DNA of 64,000 nucleotides from Sphingobacterium sp. (GTDB lineage Bacteria > Bacteroidota > Bacteroidia > Sphingobacteriales > Sphingobacteriaceae). Location: NCBI GenBank assembly GCA_022712315.1, contig JALAGS010000116.1, positions 119,097 through 183,096 of the forward strand, given 5' to 3'. Each line of letters begins with the position of its first letter. Within the stretch, counting starts at the first letter, position 1. Below the pieces are notes generated by a model. That model was given only the letters and a program-made list of their open reading frames with translations, was not told where the DNA came from and did not search any database. The position numbers and the translations under genes were made by a program. Positions 35,328 to 45,248 of this stretch are shown here, piece by piece.

Positions 35328-36833
35328 ATGAAAAAATTGAGCATATTTTTCTTGATAGCAGGTCTATTGGGATCTTGCAAAATGGATCTGGACCAGCAGC
35401 CAATTTCGAGTGCTACTTCAGATACCTACTTTAAGACAGCAAATGATTTTATTCAAGGATTGAACGCTATATATAACAGTACACGGGGATATCCCGATCG
35501 TCTGATGAACCTCTCGGAAACCCGATCAGATAACTTGTACGCAGTGTCGGACGGTGGAGTGCGTGATTGGGAAGGAATCAATAGTTTTCATAAAACAATT
35601 GCCAGTAATCCCTATGTAATAGAAGCTTGGCAAACAAATTTTAACGGCATATTTCGCGCAAATAATTATTTGGAACAACTTGAGGCGAATGGTTCCACGG
35701 CTATTATTGATGAAAGCCTTCGCAATAGAATGGAGGGAGAAGCTCGGTTCTTGCGTGCATTTTTTTATTTTGATTTGATTCGGTACTTTGGAAAAGTGCC
35801 ACTGATCGATAAGGTTGTCTCTGCCAGCCAAGCCAAAAACATTGGTCGGAGCAACGTGGAGGAATTGTATGCTTTGATTATTGAAGATCTGAACAAGGCT
35901 ATTAATGTGCTGCCTGCACCTAGTGCGTACGCTGCGGCAGATAAAGGTCGTGTCAATAAGTATGCTGCAAAAATGTTACTGGGATTGGTTTATATGACGC
36001 GGTCAGGACCTACTTTGGGTGTTGAAGGTGCGGGTTTGAACAGCAATGAATGGCCGAAAGCTGTGGAGCAGTTTAACGATGTGATCAAGAGCAACGAATT
36101 TAGTTTGCTGACCAGCTATAATAACATTTTTGATTATGGTAATGAGCGCAACAAAGAAGTGGTTTTTAATATTGAGTACTCTAGCGGCGCTAACCCCGTT
36201 GTTGGGGCAACATTTCCTTGGGTACTTGTGCCTGACAATTGGTTCAATTCACTCGGGTTGGCCACGCAAGGAGGCCTTACGATTAGACCTGTATCTGAAG
36301 ATTTGCTTAAATTGTATGATGCAAGCGATGGAAGGAAAACATTTAGTATTCAGCAAGGATATACCTATGGCAACGTTGTTGAAACTAGATCTTTCGTTAA
36401 AAAATTTGTTGATGTGACAAAGGTACCAGCGAGCCGGACTGATTGGCCGATTAATTATATTGTATTTCGCTATAGTGATTTGCTGTTGCTGAAGGCGGAG
36501 TGCATATTGAATGGAGCACCGGGGACCATTCAGACGGATGTGGATGCGGTCGTTAATCAAATTCGAAAACGCGCCGGATTGACAACTGAGCTGACTAATG
36601 TCACTAAATCACAGCTGATGGACGAAAGGAGACGGGAGTTTATTGGCGAAGGCTTACGATGGTTTGATCTTGTCCGCAGCGGTAATGTGGAATCTGTCAT
36701 GAAGGCTTGGATCACGAAAGAGGACGTCGCAAAGCAGATGTCAGATTTTCAAGTCAATTATGTCTTATATCCAGTGCCACAGTCAGAACTAGACAATAGT
36801 CCGGGCTTGTATACACAGAATCCCGGATATTAA
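35328..36833 (+). CDS. SusD/RagB-family surface glycan-binding lipoprotein
   Basis: The 501-residue partner of the SusC encoded just upstream. Lipobox ends at Cys17 (AGLLGSC), then KMDLDQQPISSATSDTYFKT, the helical core with GEARFLRAFFYFDLIRYFGKVPL and the C-terminal RagB block with RRREFIGEGLRWFDLVRSG, ending PGLYTQNPGY. It is about 190 residues shorter than the SusD of the next pair, suggesting that the two systems bind different ligands. Confidence 0.95.
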   Translation: MKKLSIFFLIAGLLGSCKMDLDQQPISSATSDTYFKTANDFIQGLNAIYNSTRGYPDRLMNLSETRSDNLYAVSDGGVRDWEGINSFHKTIASNPYVIEAWQTNFNGIFRANNYLEQLEANGSTAIIDESLRNRMEGEARFLRAFFYFDLIRYFGKVPLIDKVVSASQAKNIGRSNVEELYALIIEDLNKAINVLPAPSAYAAADKGRVNKYAAKMLLGLVYMTRSGPTLGVEGAGLNSNEWPKAVEQFNDVIKSNEFSLLTSYNNIFDYGNERNKEVVFNIEYSSGANPVVGATFPWVLVPDNWFNSLGLATQGGLTIRPVSEDLLKLYDASDGRKTFSIQQGYTYGNVVETRSFVKKFVDVTKVPASRTDWPINYIVFRYSDLLLLKAECILNGAPGTIQTDVDAVVNQIRKRAGLTTELTNVTKSQLMDERRREFIGEGLRWFDLVRSGNVESVMKAWITKEDVAKQMSDFQVNYVLYPVPQSELDNSPGLYTQNPGY

Positions 36834-36848
36834 TATGTTGATTAATTT

Positions 36849-36880
36849 AATCGCTCTTAGCATTTAAGGGCGATTTTTTT
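36849..36880 (+). terminator. Terminator after the second SusC/SusD pair
   Basis: An 11-bp stem (AATCGCTCTTA / TAAGGGCGATT, one G-T wobble) and a T run, 15 bp after the SusD stop. Confidence 0.85.
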
Positions 36881-36901
36881 ATTTTTGGCGCCAGCTAATG
36901 A

Positions 36902-36946
36902 CAGGATTGAACAGGATGGTTATTAGAAATCATCCTGTTATTTTTA
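36902..36946 (+). promoter_or_regulatory. CAGGAT promoter module before the third SusC/SusD pair
   Basis: Two perfect CAGGAT half-sites (36902 and 36912) are followed by TATTTTTA (36939-36946) 27 bp after the second. A further CAGGAT in inverted orientation (36932-36937) forms a CAGGATG...CATCCTG dyad with the second site. The predicted leader is about 165 nt. Confidence 0.7.
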
Positions 36947-37116
36947 GCCAACATTATAAGCCTGAGGGGAATTCTGATTATCTTTTTAAACCAGTCATCC
37001 CATAAAGCAATAAGTAAAGATCATACAACATTTTCATTATCTCGTGTAATGAAATCGATTTTCACTACCGAAGATCAACAAGGGAAAGAATAAAATAATA
37101 CCTAAATAATACTTTA

Positions 37117-40100
37117 ATGATAAACTATTTAACAATTAGGTTTGATCATCATGTAAAGAAGTACACTTTTTTGCTGTTTATGGCGATGCTGTGTACGTTA
37201 AATTTATTTGCTCAAACAACGAGGACTGGAAAGGTAAACGATGAAAAAGGTTCACCTGTTCAAGGTGTGACGGTACAGGTAAAAGGAAAAGCTATGACAG
37301 CAAAGACCAATGCCGACGGTTCATTTACCATCAATGCGCTGCCATCAGATGTATTGGCCTTCAGAAGTCTAGGTTTTGAACCCCAAGAAATTTCTGTTGG
37401 AAGTCAAAACAACTTTAATGTGGTTCTCGCACAAAAAGTCGATGTCATGGACGAAGTCGTGGTGGTTGGTTACGGCACGATGAAAAAGAAAGATGTAACT
37501 GGTTCGATAGCGAGTGTGGGCGAAAAAGAACTTAAGGCAATGCCCGTAAAAGATGCGTTGCAGGCAATGCAAGGTAAGGTTGCGGGGGTTGATATTACAT
37601 CAAATCAACGGCCAGGAACTACTGGAAGTATAACAATAAGGGGCGTCCGATCGATCACTGCTGATCAAGGACCTCTTTATGTCGTCGATGGGATGGTATT
37701 GCAGGCAGGTGGAATTGATAATATCAATCCAAGCGATATAGAGACCATCGATGTCTTAAAAGATGCTTCTGCAACAGCTGTGTATGGCTCACGTGGGGCG
37801 AACGGCGTTGTTTTGGTGACGACCAAGCAGGGAAAAAAGGGTCGTTTAATGTTGAATTATGCTGGTACTGCAACATTTGAAAAGATGTATGACGTCACAG
37901 AGTATATGGATGCTGCGGAATGGCTGGAGTATGCGCGTTTGGCGAAATTCGGAACAACGACACCAGATTATGCAAAGGATTTTTCCAAATGGGGATCTGT
38001 AGCGGCTTCATGGGCAAATATTGCTAAAGGTTGGACCAATAATAATACAGTTTGGGATCCGAGCTTGGTTGGTAATTATGATTGGGCCGATCTTGGACGT
38101 AAAAATGCCTTATCAACTGAGCATACTTTAAGCGTTTCAGGGGGTGGAGAGAACTCCAAAGGTTATGGTTCATTCGGCTATTTAAAACAAGATGCAACAC
38201 AGCCCGGGCAAAAATTTAACCGTTATACCTCGAAGGTAAGCTTCGAGGCGACTCCGACGAAGTGGTTTACCATGGGAGCGTCATTAAATACCTTTTTCTC
38301 CGATCAAGACTACGGTTATAACTTTTCTAAATCAGTCACTGGAGCGGGCGATTACTACAATGCTTTACGAGGAATGTTGCCTTGGACAGTACCCTATGAT
38401 GATAATGGAAACTACCTGAGAAACCCAGCAGCAGGTGATATCAATATCATTAATCCAATTAATGAATTGGAATACAATACCAATAAACGGCAGACTTTTG
38501 GTGCGAATGGCAGTTTCTTTAGCCAGTTAGATTTTGGACAGATTTATGAGCCATTGAAAGGTTTGAAATATCGAGTGCAATTTGGGCCGGAGTTTAGGTA
38601 TTATCGTTTGGGTTTAGCGAATGCTGCAGAGGGCATCAACGGTGATGGAAATAATGCAGTGACTTATTCAACTAATCGCAATTTAGCCTGGACATTAGAC
38701 AACTTAATTTATTATGACCGTGATTTTGGAGCAGATCACCACCTTGGTATTACCTTGCTGCAAAGTTCCTCCAAGTATAATTCTGAATCAAGCAATATGA
38801 AGGCGACAGACGTGTATAGTGCTGGAGAATTATGGTATAATATTAATTCTGGAGGTTTTATCGGTAGTTGGGGAACCGGTTTATCCGAACGACAAATGGA
38901 GTCCTATATGGCTCGTGTGAATTACAGTTTTAAGGACCGTTATATGTTAACTGCATTTGTACGTTGGGATGGATCTTCGGTATTGGCACCGGGGCATCAA
39001 TGGAGTTCATTTCCTTCTGTAGCCGCATCATGGCGTATTGATCAGGAAGATTTCATGAAAGATGCTCGTTTTATCAACACCCTAAAATTACGTCTGGGAG
39101 CTGGTATTGTTGGTAATGCCGCAATTGGGCCTTATCAGACGAAAGGATTATTGACGCAAAATTTTTACAACTGGAGTGCGACAAATTCGACACAAGGATA
39201 TGTGGCTTCAGACCCTTCTGCTGCTAACCCACAGAAAATGGCCAATCCTGAATTGGGCTGGGAACGTACAACCCAGTATAACCTAGGAATAGACTATGGC
39301 TTTCTAAATAATCGGATCAGCGGTGCTTTAGATCTGTATAAAACGAAGACGAATGATTTGTTGTTAGCGATGAGTCTAAACTCCGTTTTAGGGTATGGAG
39401 CTACAATGGCAAATGTTGGAAAGACTTCAGGTTGGGGTATTGATCTCCAAATCAATACTGTCAATGTGAAGAATGACAACTTTCAATGGAATACGACGTT
39501 GACCTGGTCCAAAGACAAGAACAAAATACTCGAATTGAACAATGGACGGAAAGAAGATCTAACCAATAACTGGATTGTAGGTCAGGAGATTCAAGTTCCT
39601 TATGATGTGGTTTATGATGGTATTTGGAAAACCTCGGAAGCGGAAGAAGCTGCAAAATACGGTGCTAAGCCCGGGCAAATTCGTGTGAAGGATATTAGTG
39701 GCCCCGATGGAGTGCCTGATGGTAAAGTAGATCGCAATTATGACCGACAAGTTTTGGGATCTTATCGTCCAAAATGGTCCGGCGGAATTATGAATACATT
39801 CACCTATAAAAACTTTGATCTATCCTTCTTTATTTTCTCCCGTTGGGGACAGACAATCAATGCTGGGGCTGCGACATTGGATGGCCGTTACATGCAACGC
39901 AAATTGGACTACTTTATTCCAGGAGTTCATGAAGATGCCGAGTATTATCAACCAGGTTCGAACGGTGAAGCGGCAGATCCTTGGAATTCTTCCATGAACT
40001 ACCGTGATGGATCATTTATCAAGCTAAGGAATGTAAGTTTAGGTTATAATTTCCCTAAAACAAAGTTACAGAAACTAGGCATAAGTAATTTCAAGGTTTA

Positions 40101-40245
40101 TGCGCAGGTCATGAACCCGGCGATGTTGTATTCAAAAGTGGATTTTCTGGATCCAGACTTAGCAAGTTATAATAATAACACGACACAGGCTGGTTCCTCC
40201 ATTACGACAAGAGGAGCAGTGATCGGTGTGAACATAGGATTTTAA
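37117..40245 (+). CDS. SusC/RagA-family TonB-dependent outer-membrane receptor
   Basis: A 1042-residue importer. A short polar stretch precedes the signal peptide core (YTFLLFMAMLCTLNLFAQ). Regulatory-like domain (GKVNDEKGSPVQGVTVQVKG), linker MDEVVVVGYGTMKKKDVTGS, plug (RGVRSITADQGPLYVVDGMV, IDVLKDASATAVYGSRGANG) and barrel. The downstream SusD starts 31 bp later. Plug and linker are closer to the consensus than in the first receptor of the window. Confidence 0.95.
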   Translation: MINYLTIRFDHHVKKYTFLLFMAMLCTLNLFAQTTRTGKVNDEKGSPVQGVTVQVKGKAMTAKTNADGSFTINALPSDVLAFRSLGFEPQEISVGSQNNFNVVLAQKVDVMDEVVVVGYGTMKKKDVTGSIASVGEKELKAMPVKDALQAMQGKVAGVDITSNQRPGTTGSITIRGVRSITADQGPLYVVDGMVLQAGGIDNINPSDIETIDVLKDASATAVYGSRGANGVVLVTTKQGKKGRLMLNYAGTATFEKMYDVTEYMDAAEWLEYARLAKFGTTTPDYAKDFSKWGSVAASWANIAKGWTNNNTVWDPSLVGNYDWADLGRKNALSTEHTLSVSGGGENSKGYGSFGYLKQDATQPGQKFNRYTSKVSFEATPTKWFTMGASLNTFFSDQDYGYNFSKSVTGAGDYYNALRGMLPWTVPYDDNGNYLRNPAAGDINIINPINELEYNTNKRQTFGANGSFFSQLDFGQIYEPLKGLKYRVQFGPEFRYYRLGLANAAEGINGDGNNAVTYSTNRNLAWTLDNLIYYDRDFGADHHLGITLLQSSSKYNSESSNMKATDVYSAGELWYNINSGGFIGSWGTGLSERQMESYMARVNYSFKDRYMLTAFVRWDGSSVLAPGHQWSSFPSVAASWRIDQEDFMKDARFINTLKLRLGAGIVGNAAIGPYQTKGLLTQNFYNWSATNSTQGYVASDPSAANPQKMANPELGWERTTQYNLGIDYGFLNNRISGALDLYKTKTNDLLLAMSLNSVLGYGATMANVGKTSGWGIDLQINTVNVKNDNFQWNTTLTWSKDKNKILELNNGRKEDLTNNWIVGQEIQVPYDVVYDGIWKTSEAEEAAKYGAKPGQIRVKDISGPDGVPDGKVDRNYDRQVLGSYRPKWSGGIMNTFTYKNFDLSFFIFSRWGQTINAGAATLDGRYMQRKLDYFIPGVHEDAEYYQPGSNGEAADPWNSSMNYRDGSFIKLRNVSLGYNFPKTKLQKLGISNFKVYAQVMNPAMLYSKVDFLDPDLASYNNNTTQAGSSITTRGAVIGVNIGF

Positions 40246-40276
40246 GAAGCAAAAAGGATTTAAAAAAGCGAGTCTC

Positions 40277-42355
40277 ATGAAAAATTATAAAATATTAGTT
40301 GCTTCCATATTTGGTGCTGCTGGATTGTTGGTATTGAATGCCTGCAGCAAAGACTTTTTAAAAGAGGAGCAGATCACCATACCGGATACAGATTATTTTA
40401 AAACGCAGGCAGGGTTAGATGATTTAGCAACAGGGGTTTACTCCAAATTGAAATTTAAATATAACTATACCTGGGGGATGGCTTTGTTCAATTTGGGCGT
40501 AGATGAGTTTACGGATGCAAATAATGCTTCCCCAAGTTTTAATAGTTATAGCATGGATCTTAATCCTGCTGAATCGACGTATGGCGGCGGAAATATTCAG
40601 CCGGTGTTTGACAATATGTATAGCGGTATCGAATCGGCCAATACCCTGATTCAAAATGTACCCCTATATTATGATAAATCCAACGCCAACTATAATACAC
40701 GTTTAGGGGAGGGTTATTTTATGCGGGGATATTTCTATTTACAGTTGATTGTACAGTTTGGTGGCGTGCCCTTGAAATTGACTCCGACTGAAAAGGTTGA
40801 ATCCTATTTTACAAGAGCTTCCGAAGATGCTTGTTTTACGCAGGCTATTTCAGACCTTGAACAGGCCTATACGCTCCTACCTGCCTCGGCGACAGAATTT
40901 GGACGTGTGACTAAATCAGCTGCTGCGCATTATATAGCTAAAGCAAGATTGACCCGTTCGAGTGAGTTATATGCTTCTTGGAATTCAAAATATACTGCAG
41001 AAGACTTAGATGCTGTTATCAAATATGGAACGGAAGTCGTGGCGGCACATCCTTTGGTTGATGATTACGTAAAACTATGGGACTATCAAAAAGCCAATAG
41101 TGCCAATGAAAAAGTCTCTGAGGTTGTTCTTTCGGCACAGTTTTCGGACGACCAGGCAACCTGGGGACGGTATGGCAATCAAATTCATCTTTACTACCCT
41201 GCTGTTTATCAGGATTTAGGTGGAACAAGTCGAGATATATCGGGCGATCGTGAATTCTCCTACGCACGTACGACAAATTATACCTTGGATGTCTTTGATC
41301 GCGTCAACGATTCACGTTTCTGGAAATCCTTTATTACGATGTATGGTGCTAATAATACCGCTAATGCCCCTGTATGGACTGCAGCTAATGCATCGCTTGG
41401 GCCTGAAGGAACTGTTGTTGGAGCTAAGCGATTCAAAGGTGGTGAGCTGGGTATTAAATATATTGTCAATAACGCTGGCGATACGCGCTACAAAGCAGTC
41501 GCCAGTGATGCAACGGGAGTTCTTAAAAATGGCGTCATGCAGAATATGCATACGTTTGTGCGTTACTTTCAAGGTGAACCACAAGCTTGGGTAGGTAAAC
41601 ATGGAAATAATGGTTATTTCGGTGTGCAATCACGTTATGTAGCACTTTCGAAGTTCAGAGATGGTTATCGGGTCAGTATTGCATCTGCCAATGGTACCCG
41701 TGATGTGATTATGGCGCGCTCGGCAGAAGATGTCTTAATGGTGGCTGAAGCTTATATCCGTAAGGGGGAGGGGCAGTATGCTAACGCGATACAATGGATT
41801 AATAAATTGCGCACCCGTGCAGGCTATAAAAATGGTGAAGACCGCGCGAAGAATGTTGACGGCGGACAAGCCTATAAGAATAATTCCTATGCTGTTGGGA
41901 AAGGAGGGGGCTTTTCGGCGGAAGGAGCAATCTATTGGGAAGGAAACTCATACTACGAATCTAATAATGATATAGCGAAAACTACGGCATCTTCCGAAAC
42001 ACAGATGCTGATCAATTCTGTCGCTGATATTTATAATTCAGCAGTTGATGCTCCAATTTATGAGAAATTGGGAGCAACAAGCAATGCGCAGAAAATGATG
42101 GCTTTCCTGTTAAATGAACGCACACGTGAATTGTGCGGTGAACTCTATCGCTGGGAAGATTTAGCCCGTACCAAAACATTGGAAGCGAGATGGAAAGCAT
42201 TTAATGATGGTTATGTACGTGGGAATACCGTCTTTAATCCAAATACACATTACTATCGGCCGATTCCGCAATCTTTCTTGGATGCAACCACCAGTGAAAG
42301 TGGCGCAGCATTGACGCCTGCAGAAAAACAGGCTATGCAAAATCCTGGATATTAA
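40277..42355 (+). CDS. SusD/RagB-family surface glycan-binding lipoprotein, long form
   Basis: A 692-residue SusD, longer than the usual 500-600. Lipobox ends at Cys23 (VLNAC). Family blocks: DTDYFKTQAGLDDLATGVYS, GEGYFMRGYFYLQLIVQFGGVPL, RSAEDVLMVAEAYIRKGEGQYANAIQWINKLR and LNERTRELCGELYRWEDLAR, ending NPGY. A Gly/Asn-rich insert (VGKGGGFSAEGAIYWEGNSY) near residue 550 and other loops account for the extra length and may form an extended ligand surface. Confidence 0.94.
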   Translation: MKNYKILVASIFGAAGLLVLNACSKDFLKEEQITIPDTDYFKTQAGLDDLATGVYSKLKFKYNYTWGMALFNLGVDEFTDANNASPSFNSYSMDLNPAESTYGGGNIQPVFDNMYSGIESANTLIQNVPLYYDKSNANYNTRLGEGYFMRGYFYLQLIVQFGGVPLKLTPTEKVESYFTRASEDACFTQAISDLEQAYTLLPASATEFGRVTKSAAAHYIAKARLTRSSELYASWNSKYTAEDLDAVIKYGTEVVAAHPLVDDYVKLWDYQKANSANEKVSEVVLSAQFSDDQATWGRYGNQIHLYYPAVYQDLGGTSRDISGDREFSYARTTNYTLDVFDRVNDSRFWKSFITMYGANNTANAPVWTAANASLGPEGTVVGAKRFKGGELGIKYIVNNAGDTRYKAVASDATGVLKNGVMQNMHTFVRYFQGEPQAWVGKHGNNGYFGVQSRYVALSKFRDGYRVSIASANGTRDVIMARSAEDVLMVAEAYIRKGEGQYANAIQWINKLRTRAGYKNGEDRAKNVDGGQAYKNNSYAVGKGGGFSAEGAIYWEGNSYYESNNDIAKTTASSETQMLINSVADIYNSAVDAPIYEKLGATSNAQKMMAFLLNERTRELCGELYRWEDLARTKTLEARWKAFNDGYVRGNTVFNPNTHYYRPIPQSFLDATTSESGAALTPAEKQAMQNPGY

Positions 42356-42380
42356 TTTTGAGTGCAATAAACGTGAACCT

Positions 42381-42417
42381 AACCTACCTGTTCTGAATTG
42401 AATGGGTAGGTTTTTTT
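42381..42417 (+). terminator. Terminator after the third SusC/SusD pair
   Basis: An 8-bp stem (AACCTACC / GGTAGGTT) with a 16-nt loop and seven T. Confidence 0.8.
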
Positions 42418-42436
42418 GTAAAAATGAATTCAGTTA

Positions 42437-42481
42437 CAGGATAGCGCAGGATAGGTTCCTTAGCTAGTTTTGGTATCTTAC
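42437..42481 (+). promoter_or_regulatory. CAGGAT promoter module of the 42.5-52.2 kb unit
   Basis: Two perfect CAGGAT half-sites (42437, 42447) and TATCTTAC (42474-42481) 27 bp after the second. A perfect consensus -7 element TAGTTTTG also occurs at 42465-42472, 9 bp further upstream, so the start site is ambiguous. Leader length is about 60 nt. Confidence 0.65.
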
Positions 42482-42549
42482 AGCTTGATTCGCTTAACAT
42501 TACGGATCTGAGGAAACCAAATTGTAAATCAAGGGAAGGAAATGTTCAC

Positions 42550-43611
42550 ATGGATAGAAGAGTCTTCTTAAAGTCAAATGCATTTTTATGGATGACAGCG
42601 ATATTACCTTTAGGTACATCGGCCCAAAAAAGCAGGATGGAGTCTCCCTATTTCAAATTGAAACCGATTGGTCGTTCTTTACAATTACAGGATTATTTTA
42701 TTTGGTGCTCATCTCCGATCTGGGGCGATGATGGTAAGGTTCATCTTTTTTATTCACGTTGGCGAAAGGAAAAAGGGATGGGAGGCTGGATCAAAGGTTC
42801 AGAAATAGCGCACGCAGTGGCGGATTCTCCTTATGGAACATTCCAACATAAGGATGTTGTTCTACAACCTCGGGAAGGATTTTGGGATGGTACGACTTGC
42901 CACAATCCACTGATAAAAAAGATAGCAGATACCTATTATCTTTTTTATATGGGAAACTCCAATGGAAAGACCGATACGAAGAGAATCGGCGTGGCAACCT
43001 CTACAAGCCTGGATGGGCCATGGAACCGGAGCGATAATCCCATTTTGTTGCCTGGAGCAGAAGGTGCATGGGATGATCATTGTACGACAAATCCAGCATT
43101 TCTAAAAGGTAAGGATGGTAAATTTTGGCTGTATTATAAATCTTGGAATACGGCTGAATACCTGCAGGATAAAGGTCCTGTCCGAGGAAATCGAAAGTAT
43201 GGATTGGCCAAAGCTGAACATCCATTGGGACCCTATATGAAAGTATCCGAACATCCGGTAATCGATTTTTCTGCTCGTCCTCATAATGCACAGCTTGAAG
43301 ATGCTTTCGTATGGGAACAGGATGAACAGTATTGTTTGTTAGCTAGGGATATGGGGTTTTACAATCACGAATATGGATTGATCTTAAAATCATCAGATGG
43401 CATTCAATGGTCTGAACCGCAAGTGGCCTATTTAGGTTTATCGACATATATTCAGGAGCCACCACCTCCAGCCAACTTGAAGCGCTTTGGCAGGCTTGAA
43501 AGACCTATGATCCTGATGGATAGAATAACGGATAAGCCTCGCTTCCTTTTTGGAGCCACGCAAGGCGGAATAGCAGAAACCTCGACAGCCTTTGTATTTG
43601 AGATCGTGTGA
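42550..43611 (+). CDS. Secreted beta-propeller glycosidase (GH43/GH32-like), Tat-like signal
   Basis: A 353-residue single-domain protein with blade motifs of five-bladed propeller glycosidases: DDGKVHLFYSRW, AVADSPYGTFQH, TCHNPLIKKIADTYYLFYMGN, TSTSLDGPWNR, CTTNPAFLKGKDGKFWLYYKSW, QLEDAFVWEQDEQYCLLARD and SSDGIQWSEPQ. The signal peptide starts MDRRVFLKSNAF, which fits the twin-arginine consensus (RRxFLK), unlike the Sec-type signals elsewhere in the locus. I could not assign a numbered family with confidence; proteins of this kind occur in pectin and rhamnogalacturonan II loci. It is the first gene of its unit. Confidence 0.7.
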   Translation: MDRRVFLKSNAFLWMTAILPLGTSAQKSRMESPYFKLKPIGRSLQLQDYFIWCSSPIWGDDGKVHLFYSRWRKEKGMGGWIKGSEIAHAVADSPYGTFQHKDVVLQPREGFWDGTTCHNPLIKKIADTYYLFYMGNSNGKTDTKRIGVATSTSLDGPWNRSDNPILLPGAEGAWDDHCTTNPAFLKGKDGKFWLYYKSWNTAEYLQDKGPVRGNRKYGLAKAEHPLGPYMKVSEHPVIDFSARPHNAQLEDAFVWEQDEQYCLLARDMGFYNHEYGLILKSSDGIQWSEPQVAYLGLSTYIQEPPPPANLKRFGRLERPMILMDRITDKPRFLFGATQGGIAETSTAFVFEIV

Positions 43612-43743
43612 AGAATCTGCCATAATCGTGTTTAATTCGAGAAAATAACTGCAAAGTTTTGCTTCTGTATGTTGAAGATCGATAGAAGTGAGCTGAATTT
43701 AACAGCTGATATAACAAGTATAACCAGAAACAATTATAAGCCA

Positions 43744-45144
43744 ATGAAACAGATTTTTAGTATCCTCATAGCCATTTTTGCATGCGTAGCAAGTCAAGGG
43801 CAACAAATAACCTGGGCCAGTGCACAGCAACCCTTAAAGGAAATAGAACAGCTTAAAAAGATCATTGTTGCTCCTACATTTAAAAAGAAAGATTATTCCA
43901 TCGCTGATTTCGGTGCTATTGGAGATGGCAGGACGAAAAATACAGTGGCCTTTAAAAAAGCTATTGAAACGTGTAATAAGCAGGGGGGAGGACGTGTGAT
44001 TGTGCCAAAAGGTGTCTATCTGACCGGTGCTATTTATTTGAAAAGCAACGTTAATCTGCATGTGAGTGAAGGGGCAACAATACTATTTAGTCGGGATAGT
44101 GCTGATTATCCGATGGTATTCACGCGTTGGGAGGGCATGGAATGTATCAATTTTTCTCCGTTCATCTATGCGTATAAAGAAGAGAATATTGCGATTACAG
44201 GAAAAGGATTGCTGGATGGAAATGCCGATAATGATCATTGGTGGTATTGGTGTGGTGCCCGAAAATATGGTTGGCACGAAGGTCGTCCTGGCGAACAAAA
44301 GCCTGCCCGCGCAATTTTGCATCAGCAGATGGCCGAAGAGAAGGATCCGCATAAAAGAGTATTTGGCGATGGAAATTTTCTTCGTCCCAATTTTGTACAG
44401 CCTTATTTATGCAAAAATGTCTGGGTTGCTGACGTCAAGCTGATTAATTCTCCGATGTGGAATCTCAATCCTGTTCTATGTGAGAATGTATTGATAGAAG
44501 GCGTGAAAGTGGTGAGTCATGGACCTAATAATGATGGCTGCGATCCTGAAGCAAGTAAAAATGTATGGATCAGAAATTGTTATTTTGATACTGGCGATGA
44601 CTGTATTGCTATTAAATCCGGAAGAGATGAAGATGGCCGTAATATTGGTCGACCTGCGGAGAATCATATCATCGAAAATTGCGAAATGAAGGATGGTCAT
44701 GGCGGTGTCGTTATCGGTAGTGAAATTGCAGGCGGAGCCAGAAATATCTATGCACTTAACAATGTGATGGACAGCCCAAATTTGGATCGGGCTCTACGGA
44801 TAAAAACTAGTTCTAGCCGAGGCGGGATCATTGAAAACGTGTTTTTTTATAACACGGAAGTAGGGCAATATAAGGAAGCGGCTGTACGATTTAATATGTT
44901 TTATGAGAAACCCGGAAAACATATTCCGACGATTCGCAATATCTGGGTTGAAAACCTTCAGGTTAAAGGCGGCGGAAAGTATGCTGTGCTCTCCACGGCC
45001 TACGAATCTTCACCTGTAACCGATTTTACGATGGTTAATTGTAAGATTGATGGTGTAAAAGAAGCGTTTAAAGTTGATTACCTCAAGAATGTCACGCTAA
45101 AAAATGTCATTGTCAATGGAAAAGAAATCAAGTCTTTCGATTAA
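43744..45144 (+). CDS. GH28-family polygalacturonase with canonical active site
   Basis: A pectin hydrolase acting on alpha-galacturonosyl links. The ATG at 43744 is preferred to 43669, since it gives MKQIFSILIAIFACVASQGQ, a signal peptide (467 residues). All four classical motifs are present: Asp264 in NNDGCD, Asp285-Asp286 in DTGDDCIAIKSG, His319 in DGHGGVVIGSE and Arg352-Lys354 in LRIKTS. This distinguishes it from the other two GH28 proteins of the window. An insert around WWYWCGARKYGWHEGRPGEQ, as seen in bacterial exo-polygalacturonases, suggests exo action. Confidence 0.93.
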   Translation: MKQIFSILIAIFACVASQGQQITWASAQQPLKEIEQLKKIIVAPTFKKKDYSIADFGAIGDGRTKNTVAFKKAIETCNKQGGGRVIVPKGVYLTGAIYLKSNVNLHVSEGATILFSRDSADYPMVFTRWEGMECINFSPFIYAYKEENIAITGKGLLDGNADNDHWWYWCGARKYGWHEGRPGEQKPARAILHQQMAEEKDPHKRVFGDGNFLRPNFVQPYLCKNVWVADVKLINSPMWNLNPVLCENVLIEGVKVVSHGPNNDGCDPEASKNVWIRNCYFDTGDDCIAIKSGRDEDGRNIGRPAENHIIENCEMKDGHGGVVIGSEIAGGARNIYALNNVMDSPNLDRALRIKTSSSRGGIIENVFFYNTEVGQYKEAAVRFNMFYEKPGKHIPTIRNIWVENLQVKGGGKYAVLSTAYESSPVTDFTMVNCKIDGVKEAFKVDYLKNVTLKNVIVNGKEIKSFD

Positions 45145-45248
45145 CATAACATCTCCATCGATGAAAAGTATAAACGCTAGTGACTGCGAAGTAGCATAAT
45201 GGTCATTAAAAGATCGGCACATAGCTAATTCATGAAATAATTATTGAT

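Noticed and set aside
43669..43743. 25-residue extension of the canonical GH28
   Set aside because: Same reasoning: the signal peptide starts at the ATG at 43744.
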